A stretch of DNA of 62,253 nucleotides, taken from positions 1 through 62,253 of the forward strand of contig JAFECJ010000024.1 of NCBI GenBank assembly GCA_018242205.1. The letters are read 5' to 3'. The position numbers and the translations under genes are program-made. The stretch comes from Pseudomonadota bacterium (GTDB taxonomy: Bacteria > Pseudomonadota > Alphaproteobacteria > Rhizobiales > Xanthobacteraceae). Shown here one piece after another: positions 27,495 to 35,755 of the stretch (position 1 is the stretch's first letter; every line of letters begins with the position of its first letter). The notes beneath the pieces were generated by a model. The model did no database searches and had not been told where the DNA came from. It saw only the letters and a list, made by a program, of their open reading frames with translations.

Positions 27495-28154
27495 ATGACC
27501 GACTTTGCCACTCTCCGCCGCCACATGGTGGACGGTCAGGTCCGCCCCGCCGATGTTACCGACATCCGCATTCTGACGGCGATGCTGGAGATTCCGCGCG
27601 AACGCTTCGTGCCGGAGAAAGCGCAGGCGCTGGCCTATCTCGATCAGGACCTCGGTCTCGGCGCCGCCGGAGCGGCGACGCGCCGCCTGATGAAGCCGAT
27701 GGTTCTGTCGAAGCTCATCCAGGCGCTGGCCCTGGAAACGACCGATCGCTTGCTCATCGTCGGCGCCGCAACGGGCTATTCAGCGGCGATCACCGCGCGC
27801 ATGGCCGCCGAAGTAGTGGCGCTGGAACAGGACGCCGAACTCGCGCAGATCGCCAAAACGGCGCTGGCCGGCCAAAGCAACGTTCAGATCGTAAGCGGCC
27901 CGCTGACGCAGGGCTGTGCGGCCGCGGCTCCCTACGACGCAATTTTGGTGGAAGGCGCGGTCGAGGAACTCCCTGACGCGTTCTGCGCACAGCTCAAGGA
28001 AGGCGGCCGTCTGGCCTGTATTCGGGGCACCGCGCCGGCCAGCAGCGCCATGCTCTATTGCCGTAGCGGTGATGAGCTTGGGGGCCGTCGTCTTTTCGAT
28101 GCCGCTGCCTCGCTGCTGCCCGGTTTCGCAAAACCCCGGGTTTTCGCGTTTTAG
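27495..28154 (+). CDS. Protein-L-isoaspartate O-methyltransferase-like protein
   Basis: A 219-residue class I SAM-dependent methyltransferase of the PCMT family. The N-terminal RRHMVDGQVRPADVTD and PRERFVPE blocks are family-typical. Motif I is IVGAATGYSAAI, where canonical PCMTs have an acidic residue and a richer glycine run, and the substrate loop is also divergent. The repair activity on isoaspartyl residues is therefore uncertain. This variant commonly precedes the tolC-type gene in Rhizobiales, as it does here (190-bp gap). A GAGGAG Shine-Dalgarno supports ATG 27495. Confidence 0.85.
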   Translation: MTDFATLRRHMVDGQVRPADVTDIRILTAMLEIPRERFVPEKAQALAYLDQDLGLGAAGAATRRLMKPMVLSKLIQALALETTDRLLIVGAATGYSAAITARMAAEVVALEQDAELAQIAKTALAGQSNVQIVSGPLTQGCAAAAPYDAILVEGAVEELPDAFCAQLKEGGRLACIRGTAPASSAMLYCRSGDELGGRRLFDAAASLLPGFAKPRVFAF

Positions 28155-28344
28155 AGGCGCTTCGGCGTCGACCGTGGCGAAAATGCCCCATCCCCGCGCA
28201 TTCTTCTGGGGACGGTAGCGGAAGGGGTTTTAACCGGCTGCTGCAGTGCCTATTGTTCCGGTCGCGTCCCGGTAAAGCACTGGGACGAAACGATTCGTGC
28301 CGTTGGAGAGCGGCGCTCGTCGGGGGGTAAGGTTAGGGTCGAGA

Positions 28345-29754
28345 ATGCTGCGTTATCGAGTGGGGCGGTGGAGTGTCGGTGTTGCGGGCGTGGTGGCCGC
28401 TTTGGCTGTGCCGGCCGCGTGGGCCGATACCTTGGAATCGGCTCTGATCCAGACCTATGTGAACAATCCGACGCTGAACTCGCAGCGCGCTTCGGTACGC
28501 GCGACCGACGAAAACGTGCCGCAGGCCTTGTCGGGCTATCGCCCCAAGATCTCGATCACGGCGACGGGCGGTGAGCAGTCGGTCAGTTCGGTGACCAAGG
28601 TCACGACGACGACCCCGTCGACCTATTCGACGTTGAGCGGCTACAACTCGCCGGTCAGCGTCGGCACCACGATTTCGCAGACCTTGTTCAATGGCTTCCA
28701 GACGGCGAACAAAACGCGCCAAGCCGAAGCGCAGGTGCTGGCCGCGCGCGAGACCTTGCGGTCGACCGAGCAGACGGTGCTGCTGAACGCGGCTACCGCC
28801 TACATGAACTTGCTGCGCGACACCGCGATCCTCGATCTGCAACGGCGCAACGTCGAAGTGCTGCAAGAGCAGTTGCGGCAGACGCGCGACCGCTTCAACG
28901 TCGGCGAAGTGACGCGCACCGACGTGGCGCAGTCGGAAGCTTCGCTGGCGTCGGGCCGCTCGTCGGTGCTGACGGCGGAGTCGAACTACAAGACCTCGGC
29001 CGCGGTGTATCGGCAGGTGATCGGCGTCGAGCCCGGCAAGCTGGCGGCGGCGTCTCCGGTCGACCGGTTTTCGCCGAACAGCCTGGCCGCCGCCGTCTCG
29101 ACCGGCAGTTCCATTCATCCGTCGATCACCAGCGCGCAGTTCAATATCGACGCCGCGCAGCAGGCGGTGAAGGTCGCCGAGGGCGCGCTTTATCCGACGG
29201 TTTCGGTGCAGGGCAACTTCACCAAGAACTATCTCGCCGCCGGCAGTCTCTCGACCATGGAGAGCTACAACGCCTCGGTTCTCGGCACGCTCAGCGTTCC
29301 GATCTATCAAGGCGGTTCGGAATATTCGCTGATCCGCCAGAGCAAGGAAACGCTCGGCCAGCGCCGCATCGATATGGACACCGCGCGTGATCAGGTGCGC
29401 CAGGGCATTGTCCAGGCGTGGGGCCAATTGGAAGCCGCCAAGGGCAATATCGAGGCGACGCAGGCTCAGGTTCAATCGTCGGAAATCGCCCTTAACGGCG
29501 TGCGTGAGGAAGCTCGCGTCGGTCAGCGCACCACGCTCGATGTGTTGAACGCGCAGCAGGCACTGGTGAATGCCCGCGTGTCGCTGGTATCGGCGCAGCG
29601 CGATCGCGTCGTGGCGTCCTACAGCCTGTTGGCGGCGGTCGGTCGGCTGTCGCCGCAGGTGCTCGGCCTGCACGTGCCGGTCTACAAGGCCGAAGTGCAC
29701 TACCAGCAGGTTCGCGATAGCTGGGCGGGCGTCCGGACCCCAGACGGCAAGTAA
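28345..29754 (+). CDS. tolC: TolC family outer-membrane efflux/secretion protein
   Basis: A 469-residue outer-membrane channel subunit. The signal peptide ends VPAAWA before DTLESALIQTY. Two repeats of the outer membrane efflux protein domain follow, with the family pattern of long coiled helices and strands (NPTLNSQRA near the start, GQRTTLDVLNAQQALVNARV near residue 390). It works as a trimer, bridging to inner-membrane pumps such as the RND pair at 39356-43716 or to type I secretion systems; which of these is not encoded next to it. The GTG at 28297 is an alternative start 16 codons upstream, but ATG 28345 gives a better signal peptide. Confidence 0.93.
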   Translation: MLRYRVGRWSVGVAGVVAALAVPAAWADTLESALIQTYVNNPTLNSQRASVRATDENVPQALSGYRPKISITATGGEQSVSSVTKVTTTTPSTYSTLSGYNSPVSVGTTISQTLFNGFQTANKTRQAEAQVLAARETLRSTEQTVLLNAATAYMNLLRDTAILDLQRRNVEVLQEQLRQTRDRFNVGEVTRTDVAQSEASLASGRSSVLTAESNYKTSAAVYRQVIGVEPGKLAAASPVDRFSPNSLAAAVSTGSSIHPSITSAQFNIDAAQQAVKVAEGALYPTVSVQGNFTKNYLAAGSLSTMESYNASVLGTLSVPIYQGGSEYSLIRQSKETLGQRRIDMDTARDQVRQGIVQAWGQLEAAKGNIEATQAQVQSSEIALNGVREEARVGQRTTLDVLNAQQALVNARVSLVSAQRDRVVASYSLLAAVGRLSPQVLGLHVPVYKAEVHYQQVRDSWAGVRTPDGK

Positions 29755-29781
29755 CCGCGTTTGACGCTATGGCGCGGCAGG

Positions 29782-29833
29782 CCGGCGGCGCTGCCCGGCG
29801 CGGGCAGCGGTTGCCGCCGGTCGGCCGAGTTTT
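29782..29833 (+). terminator. Probable terminator after tolC
   Basis: A long GC-rich stem: CCGGCGGC (29782-29789) pairs with GCCGCCGG (29813-29820), and inside it GCTGCCC (29790-29796) pairs with GGGCAGC (29802-29808) around a 5-nt loop, with a short bulge. TTTT follows at 29830-29833, 10 bases after the stem. Placement 28 bases after the tolC stop supports termination, though the T-run is short and displaced. Confidence 0.6.
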
Positions 29834-30011
29834 CGCGCGTTGCCGCAATCTCTTGTGTCCACAGTTGATTGTCCTGTCGGGCTTTTCCCGCTGCCTCGCA
29901 TCGGTGCGGTGTCGTATAAACGATAGATACTGACGATTCGCCGCCGCATCGCGGCTGCGCGGTGACGTGTCAGCATCTGTCGTCTGTGAGGACGATGTTC
30001 GGGGTCACGTA

Positions 30012-30695
30012 ATGAACCAACCGGCCAAGGCTCAAGAGCCTTCGATGGAGGAAATTCTCGCCTCCATCCGGCGTATCATTGCGGATGAGGACACCGGCAA
30101 GGCTGCCAAGCCTGCCGCTGCGCCGCCGCCACCCGCGCCGCCGAAGCCGGCACCTGCGCCGCCGCCGGCCGCGGCCAAACCTGCGCCCCCACCGCCGCCA
30201 CCGCCGAAGCCCAGCAATAATCAGGCCGATATCGATGCCATGCTGGCCAGCATGGACGCGGCGCCGAAGGCGCCTGAAGCGGTAGCGCCGCCGCCACCGC
30301 CGCCACCTGCACCGCCACCGCCCGCAGCATCGGATGTGCTCGACCTGACCGAAGCGATGGCGACGCCGCCGCCACCCGCGCAAAGTTTTCGCCGCATCGA
30401 CGCGGCATCCGACGTGGTCTTTGCGGAGGGCGATGCGGAACCGGCTGCACCGCTGCCGCCGCCGTCACCGGCGCTCGATCGTGGCCTGCTGTCGAATGCA
30501 ACGCGTTCGGCGGTCGATAGCGCATTCCATTCGCTGGCCAACACCGTGCTGGGCAACAACGCCCGCACGCTCGAAGACCTGGTGAAGGAAATGTTGCGGC
30601 CGATGCTGAAGAGCTGGCTCGACGACAATCTGCCGGGGCTGGTCGAACGCATCGTCCGCGCCGAGATCGAGCGCGTGTCGCGCGGCGGCCGCTAG
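30012..30695 (+). CDS. popZ: PopZ-like polar organizing protein (DUF2497)
   Basis: A 227-residue scaffold protein with the three-part design of PopZ. The N-terminal helix is EPSMEEILASIRRIIADED (residues 9-27), the binding site for client proteins. A proline/alanine-rich spacer runs to about 150 with many PPPP tracts, and the C-terminal oligomerisation helices end with LKSWLDDNLPGLVERIVRAE. In Caulobacter PopZ forms a polar condensate that anchors the ParB-parS centromere and recruits cell-cycle kinases; in Agrobacterium it marks the growing pole. Its place near valS matches other alphaproteobacteria, though here an MFS gene sits between them. ATG 30012 matches the family start. Confidence 0.9.
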   Translation: MNQPAKAQEPSMEEILASIRRIIADEDTGKAAKPAAAPPPPAPPKPAPAPPPAAAKPAPPPPPPPKPSNNQADIDAMLASMDAAPKAPEAVAPPPPPPPAPPPPAASDVLDLTEAMATPPPPAQSFRRIDAASDVVFAEGDAEPAAPLPPPSPALDRGLLSNATRSAVDSAFHSLANTVLGNNARTLEDLVKEMLRPMLKSWLDDNLPGLVERIVRAEIERVSRGGR

Positions 30696-30710
30696 CACGG
30701 CTTTTTATTG

Positions 30711-30759
30711 GCGCATGATCTTATCCGAAAACCGCTTTCCGCTTTTCGGGATCGTGCGC
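30711..30759. repeat. Rhizobiales-type dispersed inverted repeat between popZ and the MFS gene
   Basis: A 49-bp imperfect palindrome. GCGCATGATC (30711-30720) pairs with GATCGTGCGC (30750-30759) with one mismatch, and CCGAAAA (30725-30731) pairs with TTTTCGG (30743-30749). Its core resembles a palindromic repeat found in many copies in Bradyrhizobium-like genomes (from memory, not searched). It lies between convergent genes and may end both transcripts. Confidence 0.7.
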
Positions 30760-31988
30760 TAAACGCCCAGCGCCGCACGGCGCTTGAGATGCGCCGATAT
30801 CCATAATCCCAGCCACAGCAGCGACGCCGCCGCGATGACGAAGGTCGGCACGGCGGTGAAGCGGTCATAGACGATCGCGAAGATCGCGACGCCGGCGGTC
30901 TGACCGAGATAGAGCGCCGAGGAGAAGATCGCAACCGCGGTGCCGCGCGCCTGCGGCGACATCTGTGTCGCGTTCACCTGCAGCGTATTGTGCAGCATGT
31001 AGAAGCCGAGCCCGATCCCGGCGGTGGCGAGCGGCGCCAGTGTCTCATGCGGCGTCACGGCGAGCAGCAGGAACGAGGCGCACAGCACGATGCCGCCGGT
31101 GCGCGACAGGCCGATCTGGCCGAGCCTTCGCACCAGCGTGCGCACCGACAGGCTGTAGACGAGGCCCCCGATGGCGAAAGCACCGACGAACAGGCCGACC
31201 AGCGTGAACGAGACGTCGAAGCGGCTGTGCAGATAGGCGCCGACATAGGTCAGCGCGCCGAACATCGCCGCGCTTTCCACGAAGGCGGCGAGAACGACCC
31301 GCCGCGCCCAAGCCGAACTGAGGACGATCTTGTAGCCTTCGACCAGGCCGGGCCCGCCTTTGCCGGACGAGTGGTGTGAACGGGTGATCGGATTGCGGAT
31401 CAGTTCGAAGACCAGGCACGCCGTGGCGGCGGCGAGCAGCGCGGCGAGAATGAAGAACACGTTGCGCCAGCCGAAATAGTCGCCGAGCACGCCGCTGGCG
31501 GCCTGGCCGAACATCTGGCCGAGGATCTGGCCGGACAGGAATCTGCCGAGTACCTGCTGGCGGCGCTCGAGCGGAATGACGTCGCCGATAAAGGCCAGCG
31601 CCAGCGGGATGATCCAGCCGGTGGCGAGGCCACAGGCGATGCGCGCCGCGACCAGCGCCGGCAGGCTCGTGGCCAGCCCGCAGGCCACCACCATGATCGC
31701 CGCGAAGCCGGCGGCACAGGTTACGCAAAGGTATTTGCCGTAGCGGTCGCCGACCGTACCGACCACGAGCTGCACCGAGCCGTGCGCCAGCAAATAGAGC
31801 GTCACGATGATCGAGGTGGCGCCGACCGTGGCGTTGAGGTCGGCGGCGATCTGCGGCAACAGCGAGTCGGTCGAGCGCACCATGGCCTGCGCCGCGAAGG
31901 AGGCGGTAGCGAGCAGGGCGATGGCTCTGGTGGCGCTGCCGGGGCCTTGCGGCGCGGCTGACGAGGCAGTTTCGGTCAAAGTTGACAC
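30759..31988 (-). CDS. MFS transporter
   Basis: A 409-residue major facilitator protein with 12 hydrophobic helices. The loop 2-3 signature is GTVGDRYGKYLCV, and the second half has its own related helices (QMSPQARGTAVAIFSSALYL in TM10-11). It resembles drug/metabolite:H+ antiporters of the AraJ/Bcr type, but the substrate cannot be told. The start is uncertain. The frame is open into the valS start, so I choose GTG 31988 (STLTETASSA), leaving a 70-bp divergent promoter space; TTG 31979 is an alternative. Confidence 0.85.
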   Translation of the reverse strand: MSTLTETASSAAPQGPGSATRAIALLATASFAAQAMVRSTDSLLPQIAADLNATVGATSIIVTLYLLAHGSVQLVVGTVGDRYGKYLCVTCAAGFAAIMVVACGLATSLPALVAARIACGLATGWIIPLALAFIGDVIPLERRQQVLGRFLSGQILGQMFGQAASGVLGDYFGWRNVFFILAALLAAATACLVFELIRNPITRSHHSSGKGGPGLVEGYKIVLSSAWARRVVLAAFVESAAMFGALTYVGAYLHSRFDVSFTLVGLFVGAFAIGGLVYSLSVRTLVRRLGQIGLSRTGGIVLCASFLLLAVTPHETLAPLATAGIGLGFYMLHNTLQVNATQMSPQARGTAVAIFSSALYLGQTAGVAIFAIVYDRFTAVPTFVIAAASLLWLGLWISAHLKRRAALGV

Positions 31989-32058
31989 CCGGTGGTGTGG
32001 CAGGCTTTCTACCCGCCCAATCGCCTCGCACGAAACGAAATCCGACCCCCAAAATCGC

Positions 32059-34797
32059 ATGATCGACAAGACTTATCAGCCATCCGACGTCGAAGGCCGC
32101 ATTTCGCAGGCTTGGGAAGAGGCGGGCGCCTTCAGGGCCGGCCGGCCCGAGCGCGCGAGCGCCGAGACCTACGCCATCGTCATTCCGCCGCCGAACGTCA
32201 CCGGCTCGCTGCATATGGGCCACGCGCTCAACAATACGCTGCAGGACGTGCTGTGCCGGTTCGAGCGCATGCGCGGCAAGGATGTCCTGTGGCAGCCGGG
32301 CACCGACCATGCCGGCATCGCGACGCAGATGGTGGTCGAGCGCCAGATGATGGAACGGCAGGAGCCGTCGCGCCGCGACATCGGCCGCGACAAGTTTCTG
32401 GAAAAGGTCTGGGCGTGGAAGGCCGAGAGCGGCGGCACCATCGTCAATCAGCTCAAGCGTCTCGGCGCCTCGTGCGACTGGTCGCGCGAGCGCTTCACCA
32501 TGGACGAGGGCCTGTCCAAGGCCGTTCTTAAAGTTTTCGTCGAGCTTTATCGCGAAGGCCTGATCTATAAAGACAAGCGCCTGGTCAATTGGGATCCCAA
32601 GCTTTTGACCGCGATCTCGGACCTTGAGGTCGTGCCGGTCGAGACCAAGGGCTCGCTCTGGCATTTGCGCTATCCGCTCGAAGGCAGAACCTTCAGTCCA
32701 GAAGACAAGTCCACTTACATCGTCGTCGCCACGACGCGGCCGGAGACGATGCTGGGTGACTCGGGTGTGGCCGTTCATCCCGACGACGAGCGCTACAAGG
32801 CGCTGGTCGGCAAACACGTCATCCTGCCGCTGGTTGGCCGCAAGATTCCGATTGTCGCCGACGAATATTCCGATCCGGAGAAGGGCTCGGGCGCGGTGAA
32901 GATCACGCCGGCGCACGACTTCAACGACTTCGAAGTCGGCAAGCGGCACAATTTGGCGCAGATCAATGTGCTCACAATCGAAGCCAAGATCACGCTGAGC
33001 GATGCGGCCTTCAACGAGGTGCGCGCCAATCCGGAGTTTGCGGCAACCGCCGCGCTGGAGGGCGTCGACCGTTTCGTCGCGCGCAAGCAGATTGTCGCTC
33101 GCCTCGAGGAGATGGGCCTGGTCGAGAAGATCGAACCGCATGGCCTGAGCGTGCCGCATGGCGATCGCTCCAACGTCGTCATCGAGCCGTTCCTGACCGA
33201 CCAGTGGTATGTCAACGCCCACGAGCTGGCAAAGCCCGCGATCGCCGCCGTGCGCGACGGCCGCTCGACCTTTGTGCCGAAGAACTGGGAAGCGACCTAT
33301 TTCAACTGGATGGAAAACATCCAGCCCTGGTGCATCTCGCGTCAGCTCTGGTGGGGCCATCAAATTCCGGCCTGGTATGGGCCGGACGGCAAGGTGTTCG
33401 TCGCGCTCGACGAGAGCGAAGCGCAGGCGCAGGCCGACAAGCATTACGGCAAAACGACCGCGCTGAAGCGCGACGAGGACGTCCTCGACACCTGGTTCTC
33501 CTCGGCTTTGTGGCCGTTCTCGACGCTCGGCTGGCCGGACAAGACCAAGGAGCTGGCGCGCTTCTATCCGACCAACACGCTGGTCACCGGCTTCGACATC
33601 ATCTTCTTCTGGGTCGCCCGCATGATGATGATGGGCCTGCACTTCATGAAGGATGACAAGGGCCAGCCGCAGATCCCGTTCAAGGACATCTACATCCACC
33701 GTCTGGTGCGCGATGCCTCCGGCGCCAAGATGTCGAAGTCCAAGGGCAATGTCGTCGATCCGCTCGGCATCATCGAGGAGTTCGGCGCCGACGCGCTGCG
33801 CTTCACCTTGATGCGCAACGTTGCGCCGTCGCACGACATCCGCCTCGGTCCGCAGGACGTCGAGAACAACCGCAACTTCGCGACCAAGCTGTGGAACGCG
33901 GCGCGCTTCGTCGAGTTCAACGGCGCGGCACGCGTCGAAGGCTTCGATCCGAAGAGCGCGAAGGAAGTCCTCAACCGCTGGATCGCGCACGAGACGCAGA
34001 AGGCGCTTGCCGAAGTCACCGCCGCGCTCGGCGAATTCAAGTTCGCCGAAGCCGCGGGCGCGGCCTATCGCTTCGTCTGGAACGTTTATTGCGACTGGTA
34101 TGTCGAACTGTCGAAGCCGTTGTTGACCGGGCCGGATGGCGCGGCCAAGGACGAGACGCGGGCCATGGCCGCCTGGGCGCTCGACGAAATCATCAAGATG
34201 CTGCACCCGTTCATGCCCTTCATCACCGAAGAGCTGTGGCGGGTGACGGCCGAGCAGGGCCCGAAGCGCGAGACGCTCCTGGCGCTGGCGCCGTGGTCGA
34301 AACTCGAGAGCCTGACCGACGATGCCGCGGAAGCCGAAATCGGCTGGGTCATCGACCTCATCACCGCGATCCGCTCGATCCGCGCCGAGATGAACATCAA
34401 CGTCAACATCCCGCTGGTGCTGGCGGGCGTGTCGGCCGAGACCAGCGCCCGTGCCGACCGCTGGGCCGAGTTCATCAAGCGTCTGGCGCGTGTCGCGGAC
34501 ATGTCGTCGGCGGCATCGCCGCCGCAGGGCTCGGCGCAGCTCGTGGTGCGCGGCGATCTGGTGGCGCTGCCGCTGATCGGCGTCATCGACATCGCTGCCG
34601 AACGCGCCCGCTTGGCCAAGGAAATGAAGAAGGCCGAGGACGACATCGACCGCGTCGAGAAGAAGCTCGGCAATCCGAAATTCGTCGAGCGTGCCGAACC
34701 CGAGGTGGTCGAGGAAGAGCGCGCCAAGCGCGAGGAAGCGCTGGCGCGCAAGGCCAAGATCGCCGAGGCGATCGAGCGGCTCAAGGGCGCGGCGTAG
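32059..34797 (+). CDS. valS: Valyl-tRNA synthetase
   Basis: A 912-residue class Ia synthetase. HIGH appears as HMGH (residues 52-55) in PPPNVTGSLHMGHALN, and KMSKS at 557-561 in GAKMSKSKGNVVDPLG. The CP1 editing domain lies between (TTRPETMLGDSGVAVHP), followed by the anticodon-binding helical domain and a C-terminal coiled-coil (about 840-905, rich in Glu/Lys/Arg) that contacts the tRNA elbow. All catalytic motifs are intact. The frame is open upstream of 32059, but homology starts at MIDKTYQPSDVE. A cruciform-type repeat follows 7 bases after the stop. Confidence 0.97.
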   Translation: MIDKTYQPSDVEGRISQAWEEAGAFRAGRPERASAETYAIVIPPPNVTGSLHMGHALNNTLQDVLCRFERMRGKDVLWQPGTDHAGIATQMVVERQMMERQEPSRRDIGRDKFLEKVWAWKAESGGTIVNQLKRLGASCDWSRERFTMDEGLSKAVLKVFVELYREGLIYKDKRLVNWDPKLLTAISDLEVVPVETKGSLWHLRYPLEGRTFSPEDKSTYIVVATTRPETMLGDSGVAVHPDDERYKALVGKHVILPLVGRKIPIVADEYSDPEKGSGAVKITPAHDFNDFEVGKRHNLAQINVLTIEAKITLSDAAFNEVRANPEFAATAALEGVDRFVARKQIVARLEEMGLVEKIEPHGLSVPHGDRSNVVIEPFLTDQWYVNAHELAKPAIAAVRDGRSTFVPKNWEATYFNWMENIQPWCISRQLWWGHQIPAWYGPDGKVFVALDESEAQAQADKHYGKTTALKRDEDVLDTWFSSALWPFSTLGWPDKTKELARFYPTNTLVTGFDIIFFWVARMMMMGLHFMKDDKGQPQIPFKDIYIHRLVRDASGAKMSKSKGNVVDPLGIIEEFGADALRFTLMRNVAPSHDIRLGPQDVENNRNFATKLWNAARFVEFNGAARVEGFDPKSAKEVLNRWIAHETQKALAEVTAALGEFKFAEAAGAAYRFVWNVYCDWYVELSKPLLTGPDGAAKDETRAMAAWALDEIIKMLHPFMPFITEELWRVTAEQGPKRETLLALAPWSKLESLTDDAAEAEIGWVIDLITAIRSIRAEMNINVNIPLVLAGVSAETSARADRWAEFIKRLARVADMSSAASPPQGSAQLVVRGDLVALPLIGVIDIAAERARLAKEMKKAEDDIDRVEKKLGNPKFVERAEPEVVEEERAKREEALARKAKIAEAIERLKGAA

Positions 34798-34803
34798 CGC
34801 TCT

Positions 34804-34875
34804 GTCATGCCCCGCGTAGGCGGGGCATCCAGCGCTGATTGAAGCGCTGGATCATCCGCTTTCGCGGATGATGAC
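34804..34875. repeat. Cruciform-type palindromic repeat, copy 1
   Basis: A 72-bp element made almost entirely of paired arms. The outer GTCAT/ATGAC (34804-34808, 34871-34875) encloses three hairpins: ATGCCCCGC/GCGGGGCAT (34807-34815, 34820-34828), CCAGCGCT/AGCGCTGG (34829-34836, 34843-34850) and ATCATCCGC/GCGGATGAT (34851-34859, 34864-34872). It lies between convergent valS and the glycosylase gene. It shares its left end with the element at 46361. It may also serve as a transcription stop or a gyrase/protein binding site. Confidence 0.85.
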
Positions 34876-34887
34876 GGTGGATGGCGG

Positions 34888-35454
34888 TCAGGGGAACGGC
34901 TTGCTGAGGAACTTCGAGCCCTTCAGCCCGTAGCGCCAGGGCAGTTCGACTGCCTTGGTGATGCCGATGCGCGGTCCGGTGACGATCTCCGGTTCGGCCG
35001 CCGGCGCCCGCAGTTCGAAGGGCGGCCGGTCGAGGGGTAGGCCGTTGTGCTGGATGGTGACGCCGAGCGCCTCGCACAGTTTGCCGGGGCCCGAGCACAG
35101 CGCCCGCTCGTCCGGGATGCCGCGCCGCCGCCGCATTGCCGCCAGCCCTGCGGTGGGCTCCAGCGCCCGGAGCAGGACGGCGCTGGCCGAGCCTTGCGCC
35201 TCGCAGACGAAATTCAGGCACCAGTGGATGCCGTAGGACCGGTATACGTAGGCAAAACCCGGCGGGCCGAACATCACAGCGTTGCGCGGGGTCGGCCCGC
35301 GATAGCTGTGCGCGGCCGGGTCGGTGTGGTGATAGGCCTCGACCTCGACGATGACCCCGCCGGTGTTGCCGACCATCAGGGTGGCGCCGATCAAATTCGG
35401 CGCGACGTCGTGGACCGAGCGGTCGAAGAATTTCCGGGTCAGGCGAGGGGGCAT
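34888..35454 (-). CDS. 3-methyladenine DNA glycosylase (AAG/MPG family)
   Basis: A 188-residue base-excision repair enzyme related to mammalian alkyladenine glycosylase. The catalytic Glu is in [17 protein letters not shown], followed by [19 protein letters not shown] and HWCLNFVCE, the standard family blocks. It removes alkylated purines and hypoxanthine without metal. The start is placed at ATG 35454 ([13 protein letters not shown]); the frame is open 21 codons upstream without homology. It is convergent with valS and divergent from ilvD. Confidence 0.93.
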   Translation of the reverse strand: MPPRLTRKFFDRSVHDVAPNLIGATLMVGNTGGVIVEVEAYHHTDPAAHSYRGPTPRNAVMFGPPGFAYVYRSYGIHWCLNFVCEAQGSASAVLLRALEPTAGLAAMRRRRGIPDERALCSGPGKLCEALGVTIQHNGLPLDRPPFELRAPAAEPEIVTGPRIGITKAVELPWRYGLKGSKFLSKPFP

Positions 35455-35755
35455 TTTTCTCTCATGGCCGCCCGGGGCGTCCGTTTCTGTGTCCGGCGTG
35501 CAACACTTAAGGAACAATCAAGCTCTGCCGGCCAATGATGGCTCGCCACGCCGCGATTTGGCCATACCCTTCGCCGACATCGAAGGCCTCCAAGTTGCGG
35601 TGCAAGCCGTTGCGGGAGTTCTGGATTTCGTTTCGGCCGGCTGTCTCTTTTTGGGGCGTCGGTAGTGGACTTGGGAGGCCTTCGCGTCTTGTCGATAAAG
35701 CCGGCCGGATCGCAACCGGCGGCGCTGAAAACGGGGCGGGGGCCCGAAGAATATC
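35455..35755. other. 301-bp divergent intergenic region (glycosylase / ilvD)
   Basis: I find no convincing gene, riboswitch or leader peptide here. It must hold the ilvD promoter and that of the glycosylase. A short inverted repeat GCCGG/CCGGC near 35700-35720 is unremarkable at this GC content. The open frames that cross it lack a ribosome site and look like chance. Confidence 0.5.

Noticed and set aside
31045..34206. A 1053-codon minus-strand frame across valS and the MFS gene
   Set aside because: It is antisense to valS with its full set of synthetase motifs and carries a shifted shadow of the MFS gene. Long antisense frames are expected at this GC content.
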